Shown here one piece after another: positions 36,601 through 46,800 of a stretch of DNA of 64,000 nt. The translations under genes and the position numbers were made by a program. The DNA lies in the NCBI GenBank assembly GCA_030063045.1, contig JAQSEB010000021.1, forward strand, positions 2,542,001-2,606,000. The letters run 5' to 3'. Source of the stretch: Pratylenchus scribneri. Its lineage: Eukaryota; Nematoda; Chromadorea; Rhabditida; Pratylenchidae. The notes under the pieces were generated by a model. That model made no database searches and was not told the origin of the DNA. It worked only from the letters and a program-made list of their open reading frames with translations. How positions within the stretch are numbered: the first letter of the stretch is position 1; the number at the start of each line of letters is the position of its first letter.

Positions 36601-36619
36601 CCGTTATGTTGTCCGGCAT
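30699..36619 (-). CDS. Protein with two C-terminal ShKT domains (5' end incomplete)
   Basis: Eight exons: 36323-36619, 34722-34911, 34070-34120, 33554-33654, 32921-33106, 32239-32368, 31534-31704 and 30699-30886; phases close to 437 residues. Two ShKT domains of six cysteines end the protein: one from CLDNVSEC to CKKSCGIC, one from CKDENNFC to CRFSCKLC. Between the N-terminal part and these lies an acidic stretch (GGDDDNDDVDED). The N-terminal 280 residues (LWFILLDFSPPF, SGGLVASRLRISYTL, LAGPIGMAVSLAM) match no family I know. ShKT domains are cysteine-stabilised modules, very common at the C-termini of secreted nematode proteins. No signal peptide follows the ATG at 36619, and the frame stays open upstream to a possible acceptor near 36640, so a 5' exon is probably missing. 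A coding-like piece at 35020-35100 lacks a usable acceptor and is left out. Confidence 0.7.
31895..32080. repeat. About 60 bp tandem repeat, four degenerate copies
   Basis: Repeating ATTTTTCTGGGG or a variant, then GCTT/ACTTTAAAA and TTTTGGCTA. Lies in an intron of the ShKT gene. Confidence 0.7.
32744..32866. mobile_element. Mariner-like MITE, short copy
   Basis: Ends CCGTATTTCCTCTATTA and TAATAGAGGAAATACGG are inverted. Related by ends and by GAGGCTT/GGGGCTTA words to the copies at 33255, 33669 and 44831. ShKT gene intron. Confidence 0.65.
33255..33480. mobile_element. Mariner-like MITE, copy 2
   Basis: Right end AATAGAATAAATACGGTA; left end TTTATTCTATTTTAA is the inverted partner with a worn terminus. 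The interior has CTCTATT, ATTCATGTCAAAAATAA and AAATTAAGCCGAAATAAGCA, shared with the next copy. Confidence 0.65.
33669..33883. mobile_element. Mariner-like MITE, copy 3
   Basis: Ends TACCTTATTTATTCTATT and AATAGAATAAATACGGTA are inverted with TA at the border, as in Tc1/mariner insertions. CCCCTCTCTATT words are repeated. It begins 14 bases after the exon boundary at 33654, on the acceptor side of that exon. Confidence 0.75.
35138..35370. mobile_element. Mutator-like MITE, GGTACTTRTCC family, intact copy
   Basis: Ends GGTACTTGTCCGGTTTACAT and ATGTAAACCGGACAAGTAC. AGAATTTTG flanks both sides (35129-35137, 35371-35379), a perfect 9 bp duplication as typical for Mutator. The best preserved member of its family here. 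Confidence 0.85.
35728..36110. mobile_element. Fold-back MITE, TTGCGGACCCGACACTTGCGG family, copy 2
   Basis: Left GACACTTGCGGACCCGACAT; right carries the inverted form TGTCGGGTCCGCAAG. Internal GGCCATAACTCGGTGAATA in both orientations. Intron of the ShKT gene. Confidence 0.8.
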
Positions 36620-37169
36620 TTTGAACAGAATCCTTAAAATATTTTGAAAAATTATTTAATTAGGAAAATATTATCCTAAATAGAGGCCATTTCTCTAAAA
36701 TGGGCCCATTATTTTGGTCATAGCTCAACTAGAAAACAATCAATTAGAATAAAATGATGTGCCATTCGAAAGCTCTAAATGTCCTTTAAAAATTGTCCTA
36801 TCATTTTTTTTGAAAAAAATAAAATATCTTCGAAATATTTGCTCACAAAATTTGATTTATTAGATTCAGGTCAAAGGCATTTAATTTTTTTTTAAATTAA
36901 AAAATTGAAATGACACTACTTAAACGTCTGACACTAACTTGTATTTGTTTGCATTTTCGGTACTTGTATAATTTGGGTCCCCTTTTTATGGAGAAAGGAA
37001 AAAGTGAAGGGTTATTAAATTAATTTGTTCACAATAATAATATAAAAATTATGTCATTTTTCTTGTTTTTGTTTTTGATATTTTTCTAATTTAGGGACTT
37101 CGTAGTTTAGGTATGTTTTGGTACACACATCACAAATCTTCCAACAAAATCAAAACAAGTCAAATCCTC

Positions 37170-37770
37170 CACCAAAATGATGGACCTTTCCCTGGCCAAA
37201 TCCAACCTCGGCCATTTTCCCCACCCAAATCTGGGTAAGGCCTTCTCCTCGCCCAAATCAAAGCTGGGCCTTCGCCTCACCTAATCCAGCCTCGGCCATT
37301 TTCTCTACACAAATCAAAGTGGGGCCTTCTCCTCGCCCAAATCAAAGCTGGGCCTTCGCCTCACCTAATCCAGCCTCGGTCATATTTTCTGCCCGCCCAA
37401 ATCAAAGCTGGGCCTTCGCCTCACCTAATCCAGCCTCGGTCATATTCCCCACCCAAATCAAAGTAGGGCCCAAATCCAAGCTGGGCCTTCACCTCACCCA
37501 AATCCAGCCTAGGCCATTTTCCCTACTCAAATCTGGGTAAGGCCTTCTCCTCGCCCAAATCCAAGCTGGGCCTTCGCCTCACCCAAATCCAGCCTCGGCC
37601 ATTTTCCCTACACAAATCAAAGTAGGGCCCAAATCCAAGCTGGGCCTTCACCTCGCCCAAATCCAGCCTCGGCCATTTTCCCTACTCAAATCTGGGTAAG
37701 GCCTTCTCCTCGCCCAAATCCAAGCAAGGAATTCGCCCTACACAAATCCAGCCTCGGCCATTTATTTACC
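37170..37770. repeat. GC-rich minisatellite, about ten degenerate copies
   Basis: Words CCCAAATCCAGCCTCGGCC, AAATCAAAGCTGGGCC and TTCGCCTCACC alternate with a period of about 55-65 bp. Open frames within it are by-products. Confidence 0.8.
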
Positions 37771-39092
37771 CCACCTAAATCAAAACACCGCGACCGCGAT
37801 TTATATCTCCATCAAAACAAAGTGAGCCTTCTCCACCAAAATACAAATTCCGGATCACCCCTGCTTCAATAATCGCCTCTTCAAAAATTCACTTTATAAA
37901 ACCCTGTTAACATTCCTCTATTCCCCTCAGCTTTCATACAATTCAGAGTCCCAATTCCCATACCATCTCCCGGAGTTCCTTGCGATGCTGATGGCCAAAT
38001 TATTTTAAAAAACAACTAATTTGATTGGCCTAATCTTCATTCTAAATCACATATATTTTAGCATCTCATTTCATCAGCCGATCTTGTTATGGCATCTACT
38101 ACTAATTATTGTACAGCCTTGACTTGATCTATGGCTAGATCAATTTCTTTGGGTCAATTTTGTTATTAAGATTTCAAACAAATCGATTGATTTTGAAATT
38201 AATTTTAAGCTAATAGAAATATTCAGCTTTAAGCCGGTTTAACAATTTTGAAATAAGCTTAAATATGGAAAGAATGAGCCTTTTCTTAATTATTTCATAA
38301 TTGAATGCACCATAAATTATTTTTCTAGAAAACCTCTGAGCTGAGTTGTGTTGGTCTACAATATATATCCTTATAAGTTATAACTAGTCAGTAGAATAAA
38401 AGTAAAAGTACAAAATATGTACATAAAATTATAAATAAAATTTAAAAATATGTAAGAAAATATATAGAAATTGTTTTTTTAGAATTATGGGTAATTTTTT
38501 GAATTTAATTTTTATTAAAATTTTCAAAGAAAAATGCGTTGTGTATGCGATAAGATACCTAGAAATCGAGTATTTTTTTTATTACCAATTGATATCCTTA
38601 AAATTGGAATAGAAAATTTTTGTTTCAAAGCAGGCTTTTGTTTAATTTTTGCAATCAAATTTTTTAAATCTATACTCAAAAATTTACTTTTTTATTGAAT
38701 TTTTATTGAAAATTTCTACTATAAAATGGCAAAATGTAAATTATGTAGAAAAAGTGCAAAATATTTAAATATATATATATATGAAAAATCGGAAAAATGT
38801 AAGTTTATGTAAATAAAACTTCATCTTAGAATATTCAAACCAAGTTGAAAATGCTTTTTACATGATTATTTCCGCGTTCTAATATAATCAACGCATCCCT
38901 AAACTGTTTCATATTTAAAAAGACAAATTATTTTATTAATTTTGAACAGCGTCTTTAAAATTATGAATTAAATGAGTCAGACCAGTGTTTGATACTTTTA
39001 TGACAACTCGGATTTCAAAATTAATCAAATAAACTGAGTAGCAATTGCTTACTTCTCCAATATTTTCCAATTTCCAATAAATTTAATCTATA

Positions 39093-39102
39093 CCATTTTC
39101 AG
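39093..39102 (+). promoter_or_regulatory. Splice-acceptor-like site before a start codon
   Basis: CCATTTTCAG ends 31 bases before the ATG at 39134. No upstream exon is evident, so this is a candidate spliced-leader acceptor, common in nematodes. Not proven. Confidence 0.4.
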
Positions 39103-39133
39103 CAAATTAAATTCATTTATTTCAACAAAAATA

Positions 39134-39544
39134 ATGCAATTTTTTTCCTTCTCCATTATTATTTTCTTCATATTCATATTCTTGAAATCTGGCCAAACTG
39201 CCATAAGTGATAATGATCGAATTGTGGCACAACAAATGATGATTAAAGCGGGGAAAGAAATCTTTTTGGGAAATTGTCATGCTTTGACTGTGAATAAGGA
39301 AAATTTACCAAAATGTCAAGAGATTGCTCTCGCATTGGAGCAATGGAACGGTGAAAGTGATACGGTGGAAGGAGTGTGTGAAATAATTTCGGAGAATGAA
39401 GTTACTGCTTTAGACGAGTTGAAAAATTATAAGCCAGAAAAGCGTAATAGAAAGGCTAAAAAGCAATTGGTCAAATTCATGAAAGAATCACTCAATGATA
39501 TGAAAACAGCGGCACATACATTTTTGCAGAAAAGGCAACATTGA
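39134..39544 (+). CDS. Small secreted protein, tandem paralogue A
   Basis: One exon, 136 residues. The leader is strongly hydrophobic (FFSFSIIIFFIFIF) with likely cleavage after GQTA. The mature part is highly charged and probably helical, with Cys in NLPKCQEIALALEQ and GVCEIISEN and a Lys-rich C-terminal half that includes NDMKTAAHTFLQK. The gene at 40965-41366 has matching blocks (HLPQCKLIVAALNQ, EVICQSI, NMKTAAVELQR) in the same order and a similar length, so the two are paralogues. The family is unknown to me. Intronless, unlike most genes here. Leader plus small size fit a secreted gland or body-fluid protein; function unknown. Confidence 0.8.
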   Translation: MQFFSFSIIIFFIFIFLKSGQTAISDNDRIVAQQMMIKAGKEIFLGNCHALTVNKENLPKCQEIALALEQWNGESDTVEGVCEIISENEVTALDELKNYKPEKRNRKAKKQLVKFMKESLNDMKTAAHTFLQKRQH

Positions 39545-39671
39545 CTGAATGCAGAAGAATGAAGAAAAGAAATGGAGGAGATTTGACGACATATAAAACA
39601 AATTTTTCTATTCGGAATTGGAAGACAATTGTTTGACTTTAGCTTTGGTTCTCGATCTATTTTTTATTCTG

Positions 39672-39785
39672 TCATCGTATGGGGACATTTTGGCTTTCAA
39701 TCTGTAAAATTTCCATTCCAAAATGAGCATAAAATTCTGAACTGGCAATTCTTTCTACTATTTTCTCTCCCATCTTCTCATTCCA
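39672..39785 (-). CDS. Possible terminal exon behind paralogue A
   Basis: Minus-strand open segment after an acceptor-like TTAAG: it reads EKMGEKIVERIASSEFYAHF and ends GMEILQIESQN plus five residues and stop. A similar segment lies behind paralogue B at 41420-41555, with conserved SSEFYAHF/ASELYAQF and MEIL/IEIF. Conservation at protein level suggests coding, but no upstream exon could be joined. It may be the end of an antisense gene or of a duplicated pseudogene. Confidence 0.35.
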   Translation of the reverse strand, partial: WNEKMGEKIVERIASSEFYAHFGMEILQIESQNVPIR

Positions 39786-39863
39786 CTTAACAAATCCCTT
39801 TGAACCGTTAATGGCTTTATTTACCCAACCGTACCCTCCACATTCCGTAACAGAGAGATTCAA

Positions 39864-40964
39864 TATCCATTATCATTTTTGGCCATAGTTTAATATTGAA
39901 ACAACAATTTTTCGAAAGTGATATGTCAATCTATAACCCTTAATGTCCCCTAAAAAGTGGTTTTTTTTTTGCTAAAATTAAAATTTGTAAAATAAGTATA
40001 AGCTATTTTTCTTCAAATATTCCGGTTTATTATACATTCATAACATATTATATTTAATTACTACATTTCTTAAAATTTGAAGAACCTAAACATGGAGGAC
40101 ATATTCAGCTTTTCTATAGAATATTTTATTCCAAATTGGCTATTATTTCACTGAGAAATGGGCCAAAAACGTTGCCATTGTCGAATCTGCAGCGGCATTA
40201 TTGTTCCCTATACTATATCCATCATATTCAAAATTGTTTTCGGATGACATTCTCCCCTTGTTGATACGCGGATTTTTCTCTAAAAGGCAAGACTGTTAGA
40301 GAATAGAGATAGATACTGAGACGCGTGTAATTTTTTAGCAATTCATCTTTGCTTGTTCTCCGATTTATTTTAATTTTTTTTATCATTTCCTTAAAATATA
40401 TTACCTTGAGTCAAATTATATTTTTATTTGCCTTCGAAGTTCGAAAGGTATAAAAATAAATCAATTTTTAATAATTTTATAAAGAAAAATGAAATTTAAA
40501 TTTTTATTTTGATTAATTATAATGTTTTTCTTATTTTTCTGAGAAAATAATATTAAAATTAATTTATTTTATTAATGAATTCTATTTTTCGTATAATTTT
40601 TTTTTTTTAATTTTTGCATTTTTTGGGGTAACACCGATTTATTTTTGCATTTTTTGGGGGAACGTCCTACCACGCAGAAAGGCCAATCTCATTTATCATA
40701 AAATGAACCCAAAGTGATCAGATCGATCAAAACAACAATCAAGAGAACTTGGGAAATGACCAATTTCTGATATCAAATTCCCTTCCCATTTATTCTAAAA
40801 TGAACCCAAATTGATCAAAACAAAATAAGATTAGAGGGGAAATTATTTTGGGCCAATTTTTAGAAATTTTTCTTCCTCATTTAGCCATAATATATATTGC
40901 TTTGAAAATTGTCTTTGTTAGCTTCATAAAATTAAAATTAACCAAAGAAATATCCACATTAAAA
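39864..40964. other. Region between the duplicated secreted genes
   Basis: Mostly AT-rich. Just before paralogue B, AAATGAACCCAAA...TGATCA is repeated twice (about 40701 and 40798) and TTTTTGCATTTTTTGGGG is repeated near 40612 and 40643. A minus-strand open piece at 40160-40286 (MSSENNFEYDGYS) is too weak to call. Confidence 0.5.
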
Positions 40965-41366
40965 ATGCTCTCTTCCCTCCCAATTATTGTTTTCTTAACG
41001 CTTATGTCTGCGCAATTTGGTCAAAATGCCAAAAGTGAAGATGCTATTAATGTGGCAAAAACCGCGATTCAAGCAGAGAAAGGAGAATTTGTGAAAAATT
41101 ATGAAGCATTAGGACGTTTAACCCATCTGCCACAATGTAAATTGATTGTTGCAGCATTGAATCAAAATGCCGACGTGGAAGTCATTTGCCAATCCATTTT
41201 GAATCATTCAAACGATGCTTCAATGGAGCTGCAACAATATTTGGCAAAACGGGGTCTTAAGCATCATCACATAGTATTGGCAGAGGACATCAACACAAGA
41301 GTTGAAAATATGAAAACAGCGGCAGTGGAATTACAACGTTCAAAAGATGTAAAAGTTGAAGAATGA
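40965..41366 (+). CDS. Small secreted protein, tandem paralogue B
   Basis: One exon, 133 residues from the ATG at 40965. An in-frame ATG at 40848 would add 39 residues; the later start is chosen because it begins a normal signal peptide (MLSSLPIIVFLTLMSAQFG) and aligns with the start of paralogue A. The mature part is helical and charged with two cysteines placed as in paralogue A (LPQC, VICQ), a KRGLKHHH stretch and the shared NMKTAA motif. Same strand and 1.4 kb downstream of paralogue A: a tandem duplication. The family was not recognised. Confidence 0.8.
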   Translation: MLSSLPIIVFLTLMSAQFGQNAKSEDAINVAKTAIQAEKGEFVKNYEALGRLTHLPQCKLIVAALNQNADVEVICQSILNHSNDASMELQQYLAKRGLKHHHIVLAEDINTRVENMKTAAVELQRSKDVKVEE

Positions 41367-41419
41367 AGAAGAGAAATTTGCGGAATATGTTGACAAATCG
41401 AAAACGAATTTTCATTTTT

Positions 41420-41555
41420 ATTTTCTCTTTAGCTTTTTTTAATTCCTTTTCTTCGGCAATTTGATTTTTGGGCTCGAAAATTTCTATATCAAACTGAGCA
41501 TAAAGTTCTGAAGCGGAAAATTTTTCAATTAGTACTTTTCTCCCCTTGATCTTCT
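41420..41555 (-). CDS. Possible exon behind paralogue B
   Basis: Minus-strand open segment after CTAAG, reading KVLIEKFSASELYAQFDIEI and continuing into a Lys/Glu-rich stretch (EEKELKKAKEKIK). It is the counterpart of 39672-39785. The frame runs on into the antisense of paralogue B, so its end is unclear. Confidence 0.3.
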
Positions 41556-41788
41556 CTTAGCCAATCCTTCCTTTTTTGGACAGTTGATGGCTCAATTCCT
41601 ACCACCCACATCATCATTCATATTTCTTAGCCGGACCGACAAGTATCCATTTCTCGACCTTCACCTCTGCTATTTTTATTATTGCTGCGACTAATATTGG
41701 AAAGTTAATTTCGGAATTTTCCAGTTATCAAAATTTTAAAAATTAATCAATTTTCATTATTGACGGCAATATTTAATTCCGATGCTAG

Positions 41789-42122
41789 GTCATGTCCACA
41801 ATTCTGCAAATGTGAGCGTTTTCGATTTATAATAAATCAGAAACCAGTTTTAGACCCCACAAACCTTATACCAATTTTTAGATCTCATCAATACACATCG
41901 AATGTTATATAATTTGTCATGGTTTGGTCAAAATTAGAGAGTTAAACTGTTTAAACATATTTTAAATTTTTTGTTTAAAACTCTTTAATTTTGGGTCAAT
42001 CCATGACATTTGATGCGTCTCGATGAGATATACAAATTGGTATAATGATTTTAGGGTATAAAACCGGCTTCCGATTTATTATAGATCGAAAACGCTCATA
42101 TTTGCAAAATTGTGGACATGAC
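41789..42122. mobile_element. Palindromic MITE, GTCATGTCCACAATT ends
   Basis: Ends GTCATGTCCACAATTCTGC and the inverted AAAATTGTGGACATGAC. The interior (CAGAAACCAGTTTTAGACCC, GATCTCATCAATACACATCG) is inverted on itself and related to 5430-5805. It ends 155 bp from the 3' end of the next gene. Confidence 0.75.
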
Positions 42123-42276
42123 ACATGACCCCGGACGTTTAATTCCCTTTATCCATTTCCCTGTATTGCCACTTCCCAAAGATTGCCGAGTGGAGAAGTT
42201 GATGCGAATGTATGTAATTATCAGATTCAAAAAATGAAATGAATTCAGACTTGAGAGAGAATTATGTTTAATTCAT

Positions 42277-44648
42277 TTAAATAATTTTAAAATTCAATCT
42301 GTGGCATTTTTCACCAAATTTCCTTAGAAAATAACCCAAATAATCAAAAATTCGCAAACTCACTTGTCCTCCGTGAAACTGGCCCCAATTGAATAGAATG
42401 GCTCATATTTATCATAGAGCATGCTGGAATTTGACGGTCTTTTCACCACCTTAGGCTTTGGCACTCGATTGATGAAAATGGCACTTTGGCGTTCGCCGCA
42501 AATTGCTTTCACCATTGGCTTCATCGTTGGCAATGTTTCGATCCGAAAGAATGGATTTATGTAAGGCTGACCTGTTTTAGGAAAATGAAAAAATTTTGTC
42601 ATTGGGAAAGATTGAATAGTTCTAATTCTAATGCGCCCTAAATTTTCGCCTACTCAATTTATTGCTATTTATATAATTCACTGACTGAATTAATTCTAAT
42701 ATTTAGTATCAAATTTAAAAAAAAAACAAATTTTTGGCTGGATATCCAATGATATTAAAACTTTATTTAAATTGATTCAAAAATCTAATCCTTCGAAAAT
42801 TTCATTAATTGTAAGCAAAAACGAAAATCATTTTTTAACAAAACTTCATCAATTATGAAAATCAAAATAAAATTAATCTCATTTAATAGCCAACTCTCTG
42901 TTCTTAATTTAATATTAAAATAATTGAATTTATTTTAAAATTGGCTACTTTGGCGGAGGTGGGTAACTTACTCAATTGTGATTCATAGCAAATGGCAAGA
43001 CTGAAAAAAAATTTGAAAATTTTTTAATTGATTTGCCGATTCCGATAAAAATATTTTAACCATTTCCTGTACTATAAAGTAGGAATTTTTTGTTCTATTA
43101 AACTTGGACAAATCGCAAATGAGGTTAAATTATTCCAAAAAAAAATAATTTTATTTCTTTAATGATCATGGAATTCAAATTCAAGAATAAGAATATTTTT
43201 AAACCGAACAGAAAAAAGAGATCGAAGAAATGGGAAAACGGAAAACCCAAAATCTAAGACCTCTGAAATTGATCAGAAAACTCGAGATATATGATATGAA
43301 TATTTTGTAGCTTATACTTAACGAAAATATATTTTAAAACCCACTAGAAGATGTATACCGAAATGAATATATTAAGGTCAGATTGAAGATTATTTTTAGA
43401 TTAATAATTTATATCTCTAAAAACTTAAATGACAACATTTACTTTTGGTTAAATTATAATACCTAAATTTTTGATAATTTTCCCCTGATATTTCATACCC
43501 CGTCCAAGGCCCGAATTTGTTCGTCTCGCACAATTCGAACATCAACTTTGGTTCATTGCACAAATTTTGATTCGCGAAATTGTCCTCCCCGTTCGGAAAG
43601 ACAATGTCATTGGATTTGCCATTGACAGTGCCATCCAAAGTTCTGGCAAATTTTAAATACAAATTTATAATAAAAATAAAGCCATAATTAATTTTGGATT
43701 CTCCTTAATTTGTAATGAAGTTTTAAATGCAAAATTTTTATTAAAATCTGAATATATGAAATTTTTAATATCTTCTTTACAGTAACCAGATATGTTTTTT
43801 TGGTATAGCCTATAGCTAAACAATGAAGTAGACAATTTTAGAAAATGATATGCAATTCTGAAGCAGTAAATCTTCTAAAATTTTATTCTTCTAAAAATTT
43901 TCTAAAATCTTATTCTTCTAAAAATCTTCTAAAATCTTATTCTTCTAATAAAAATTTTAATTGTTACAGTATAAGTTATATTGTATAACCTCTTTTAATA
44001 CCGTACCCTCTATTAATTACTCACCCTCCAATAACTCTCCATTTTCTGACAATGTTTAAAATAATTCCCAATGGGATATTAAAAAAGATTATATGGGAAA
44101 TTTTAGTGAAAATCAGAATGTTATTATATTCTTCTAAAACTAGAAAAGAATACTTAACTTACATAATTTGATTCGTTTTCTATTCATTTAATCAGCAGCT
44201 TGGTTTTCTCTTTAAACAATTTTCGAAAAATGAAGGGTCCCTTCTTACGGGTATGGGATACGGGTGATTAGGGTTAGCGATATGGCAGATGATAACATAT
44301 CCTTTAACTATATAACTCTAACCCTATACTGGATGGCTGATGAACTATGGGGGTTACCGTACTTTTCCCAGTACATATAAGATAACCGAAAAGTGCCCGA
44401 AAGATTAATTGGAAGAATAATAGCCAGTTTATATTTAAATAGCCCCTTTCAGTGTGGATGGTCTAATTCCATAATTAGTAAAATTCTTACAAAATTCCCT
44501 GCTTATCGAATGTTGCGAATCGTTGCTTTCTGTTCTTGAACACTTTTCGGTCGAATGCGTCGAACACTTGTACCAAAGCGCCAGCCATTTGAAAGAGCAC
44601 ATAAAGAGTGGAAAACAGGGCCAGCAGGCATAGCCATTTTGGATTCAT
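42277..44648 (-). CDS. Unrecognised secreted or membrane-anchored protein
   Basis: Five exons: 44491-44648, 43463-43642, 42972-43000, 42364-42571 and 42277-42322; phases close to 206 residues. The N-terminus has a 20-residue hydrophobic segment (WLCLLALFSTLYVLFQMAGA), either a signal peptide or an anchor, followed by a basic stretch (KNRKQR). The rest has five cysteines (NLCNE, ELCET, AICYE, AICGE, EKCHR), a motif GPWTGYEISG and two potential N-glycosylation sites. I cannot place it in a family. The last intron would be only 41 bp; exon 3 is a 29-base micro-exon but keeps phase on both sides. It starts about 150 bp after the 3' boundary of the fold-back element region. Function unknown. Confidence 0.7.
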
Positions 44649-44830
44649 TTTAAAATTGTTTTTCTATCTAAGAATTTTAATTCTATAAAATATACGAAAG
44701 TTCGAACAAAAATTAAGTGAAATATTTAATTTGTCCAAAAAGTATGCCTAAAAGATTGGAACAGTTCAGAAATGTATCCCAGATTCATAAAACTTATACC
44801 TCAATCATCGATCTAGTGTCAATTCTAAAT

Positions 44831-44988
44831 TACCGTAAATCCTCTGTTAGAAGTCAGAAGCCCACCCCTCGAAAAATTTATGTCAAAAATAACTCTAATT
44901 TAGAGGTGAAATTAAGCTGAAATAAACATTTTTTTCTTAAAATTTTCAGAAAATTCTCCCTTGGGTTTCCAATAGAGGATTTACAGTA
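44831..44988. mobile_element. Mariner-like MITE, copy 4
   Basis: Ends TACCGTAAATCCTCT and AGAGGATTTACAGTA are inverted. The interior ATTTATGTCAAAAATAA and AAATTAAGCTGAAATAA matches the copies in the ShKT gene introns. Confidence 0.7.
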
Positions 44989-45138
44989 ACCGAAAAGAAA
45001 AAAAGATCATCCATTTAATTACCTTTTAAGATATCTGATAATGCTTTGAAATGTCAATATAGAAAAAACTTTTAAACTTATAATTATTTTTGAGCTCTAT
45101 ACCATATTCTCAATTTGGCAATTTCAATGATTAGACGA

Positions 45139-45503
45139 TATTTGCTGACCCTACACTTACGGATGAAACGGTCTGGTGCCGATGGTAAAACTTGTGGAAT
45201 TGTTTTGAGCATTTTTATTAGGCATAAAATTAGCTATAAAAAATAACATCAAAAGATTTTCGACATGGTTGAATATTCAGAGAGATGGCCAAAAAACCGT
45301 TGTTTTAATTAAAATTAAATTTCTGTTCGTTTTTTGGCCATTACTCTGTGAATATTCAATATTGTCTAAAGCGTTTGGTGTTATTTTGCAGCTAATTTTA
45401 TGCTTAATAAAATGCTCTAAACAATGCCACATCATTTTAACCAACATCGGCACCAGACCGTTTCGTCCGAAAATTTCTGGTACGCAAATGTCATAATACT
45501 TTT
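45139..45503. mobile_element. Fold-back MITE, GACACTTGCGG family, decayed copy 3
   Basis: Left CTACACTTACGGATGAAACGG and right CCGTTTCGTCCGAAAATTT; the inner arms with TTTTTGGCCAT remain inverted. More diverged than copies 1 and 2. Confidence 0.7.
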
Positions 45504-45955
45504 TCAATATCTCTCTTGGAAAAATAAAAATTAAAAATTATCCAAAAATTACAGTAGGGTCTTAAAAATGTTATTAAATTATAAGCCAAAAATTTTAAAA
45601 GAAGCAATAAAAATAATTTATTCGAAATGGATTTGGGCGAAAATGGGAAAAGTGATGTGGCAATGTGGAAAAATTAGGGGAAATTGAAAGAGACTAAATA
45701 ATTGGTTAGCGGGATGAATTAATTTTTCCAATCAAAAAAGTGGTCTGAAAAAATTTGACGACGCAACGTGGCAAATTACTTTGGATTTTTTATACTTTTT
45801 ATTTTTTAAATATAAATAAAAGTGAAAATATGCATTTTAAAAAATTTATTTAAATAATATTTATAAAATAAGTAAAAAGAAAAAAAAATAATATGAAAAA
45901 ATTCGAATTTATAATTTTTAATTCGTGAAAAAACACAATTCTTTTAGTGTCCTTT

Positions 45956-46033
45956 TCAAATATGGATCACTTTGTTCAATGCAACATTGGCACCAAGTCG
46001 TTCCAGAATTGCCTGCTCCTTCCAGCTGAAAAC
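45956..46033 (-). CDS. Possible alternative last exon of the SLC1 transporter
   Basis: Minus-strand open segment of 25 codons plus stop, behind a good acceptor (ATTGCAG), ending NVALNKVIHI. A donor CAA/GTAGAT lies four codons before the stop of the main last exon (46810). Joining them keeps phase 0 and replaces the last two residues by this 25-residue tail. Could be an alternative or the true C-terminus. Confidence 0.4.
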   Translation of the reverse strand, partial: VFSWKEQAILERLGANVALNKVIHI

Positions 46034-46214
46034 CTGCAATTCCGCAGTTTTTTTTAATTAAATTTATAATTCGATTTATTTCAACATGTATAATCTAGGC
46101 TATTTAGATGGATTTTTGACCCATAATTGAATGAGTCATCGCCTATTTTTAAATGGGATATTATTTTATTACCATTTGAAAGACTTTAGTTATTTCAATT
46201 TTAATAATTTTTTA

Positions 46215-46480
46215 GATTTGGAGAAAAAATATTTATTGAAGAATTTGGCTTCTTCTCGTTCGAAAACTTCAAATTTTTTATCAAGAATATTTCAAAAAAT
46301 TAAAAATGAAAATTTTAGAAATAAAATGTAATATAGATAGCATTTTAATTAGCAAAAATTTTTCTTGAAAAATTTGGCTAGTTCTAACACTCAAACTTTA
46401 AATCTTTTATAATTAATTTTTCAAAAAAATTAAAAAATCATTTTTTACATTTAAAATGTAATAGAGCATTTTTAATTAGG
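46215..46480. repeat. Two-copy diverged tandem duplication
   Basis: A segment containing GAAGAATTTGGCTTCTTC, AAACTTCAAATTTTTTATCA and AAAATGTAATATAGA recurs about 135 bp later as GAAAAATTTGGCTAGTTC, AAACTTTAAATCTTTTATAA and AAAATGTAATAGAG. Confidence 0.7.
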
Positions 46481-46800
46481 ATTCAAAGTTATTTCGAATG
46501 GCATATAGTCTTTCCAAAATTAGCTTTTGCTTTAAAACATATTGAATAAATTTGGCACTTTTAGATTATCTGAATCTAGATTTTTTGTCAACTGGGAAAA
46601 GGTAAAAGAGACCACGTTGGTTATTATTAATTATAGGATTAGGTAGATCATTATGGGAGGGTATCAATCTCTCTATGACTAACCGTATTCACCCATAAGT
46701 TGAGCTTTTAATTTATTTAGCCGAAAAGTACCGAAAAATTTTATTTTTTTTTTCACTAAAAATAATTAAAATAAAATTTAACCGCAAATTAAAAAATAAT

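Larger units (their letters stand above)
36620..39133. other. 2.5 kb intergenic region
   Basis: Holds a truncated GGTACTT MITE (about 36958-37020), a GC-richer minisatellite (37170-37770) and AT-rich DNA from 38100 to 39100 with a short TA tract near 38770. A missing 5' exon of the ShKT gene may lie here but none could be supported. Confidence 0.55.
44649..46800. other. 2.1 kb intergenic region
   Basis: Between the secreted protein and the transporter. Holds MITEs at 44831-44988 and 45139-45503, a two-copy repeat at 46215-46480, and a candidate alternative last exon of the transporter at 45956-46033. Confidence 0.55.

Noticed and set aside
40160..40286. A minus-strand piece starting MSSENNFEYDGYS
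   Set aside because: Only about 35 codons, no partner exon, no paralogous counterpart.
46131..46331. A 66-residue open frame on the plus strand
   Set aside because: Very AT-rich, part of a two-copy tandem duplication, and antisense to the transporter's possible 3' intron.
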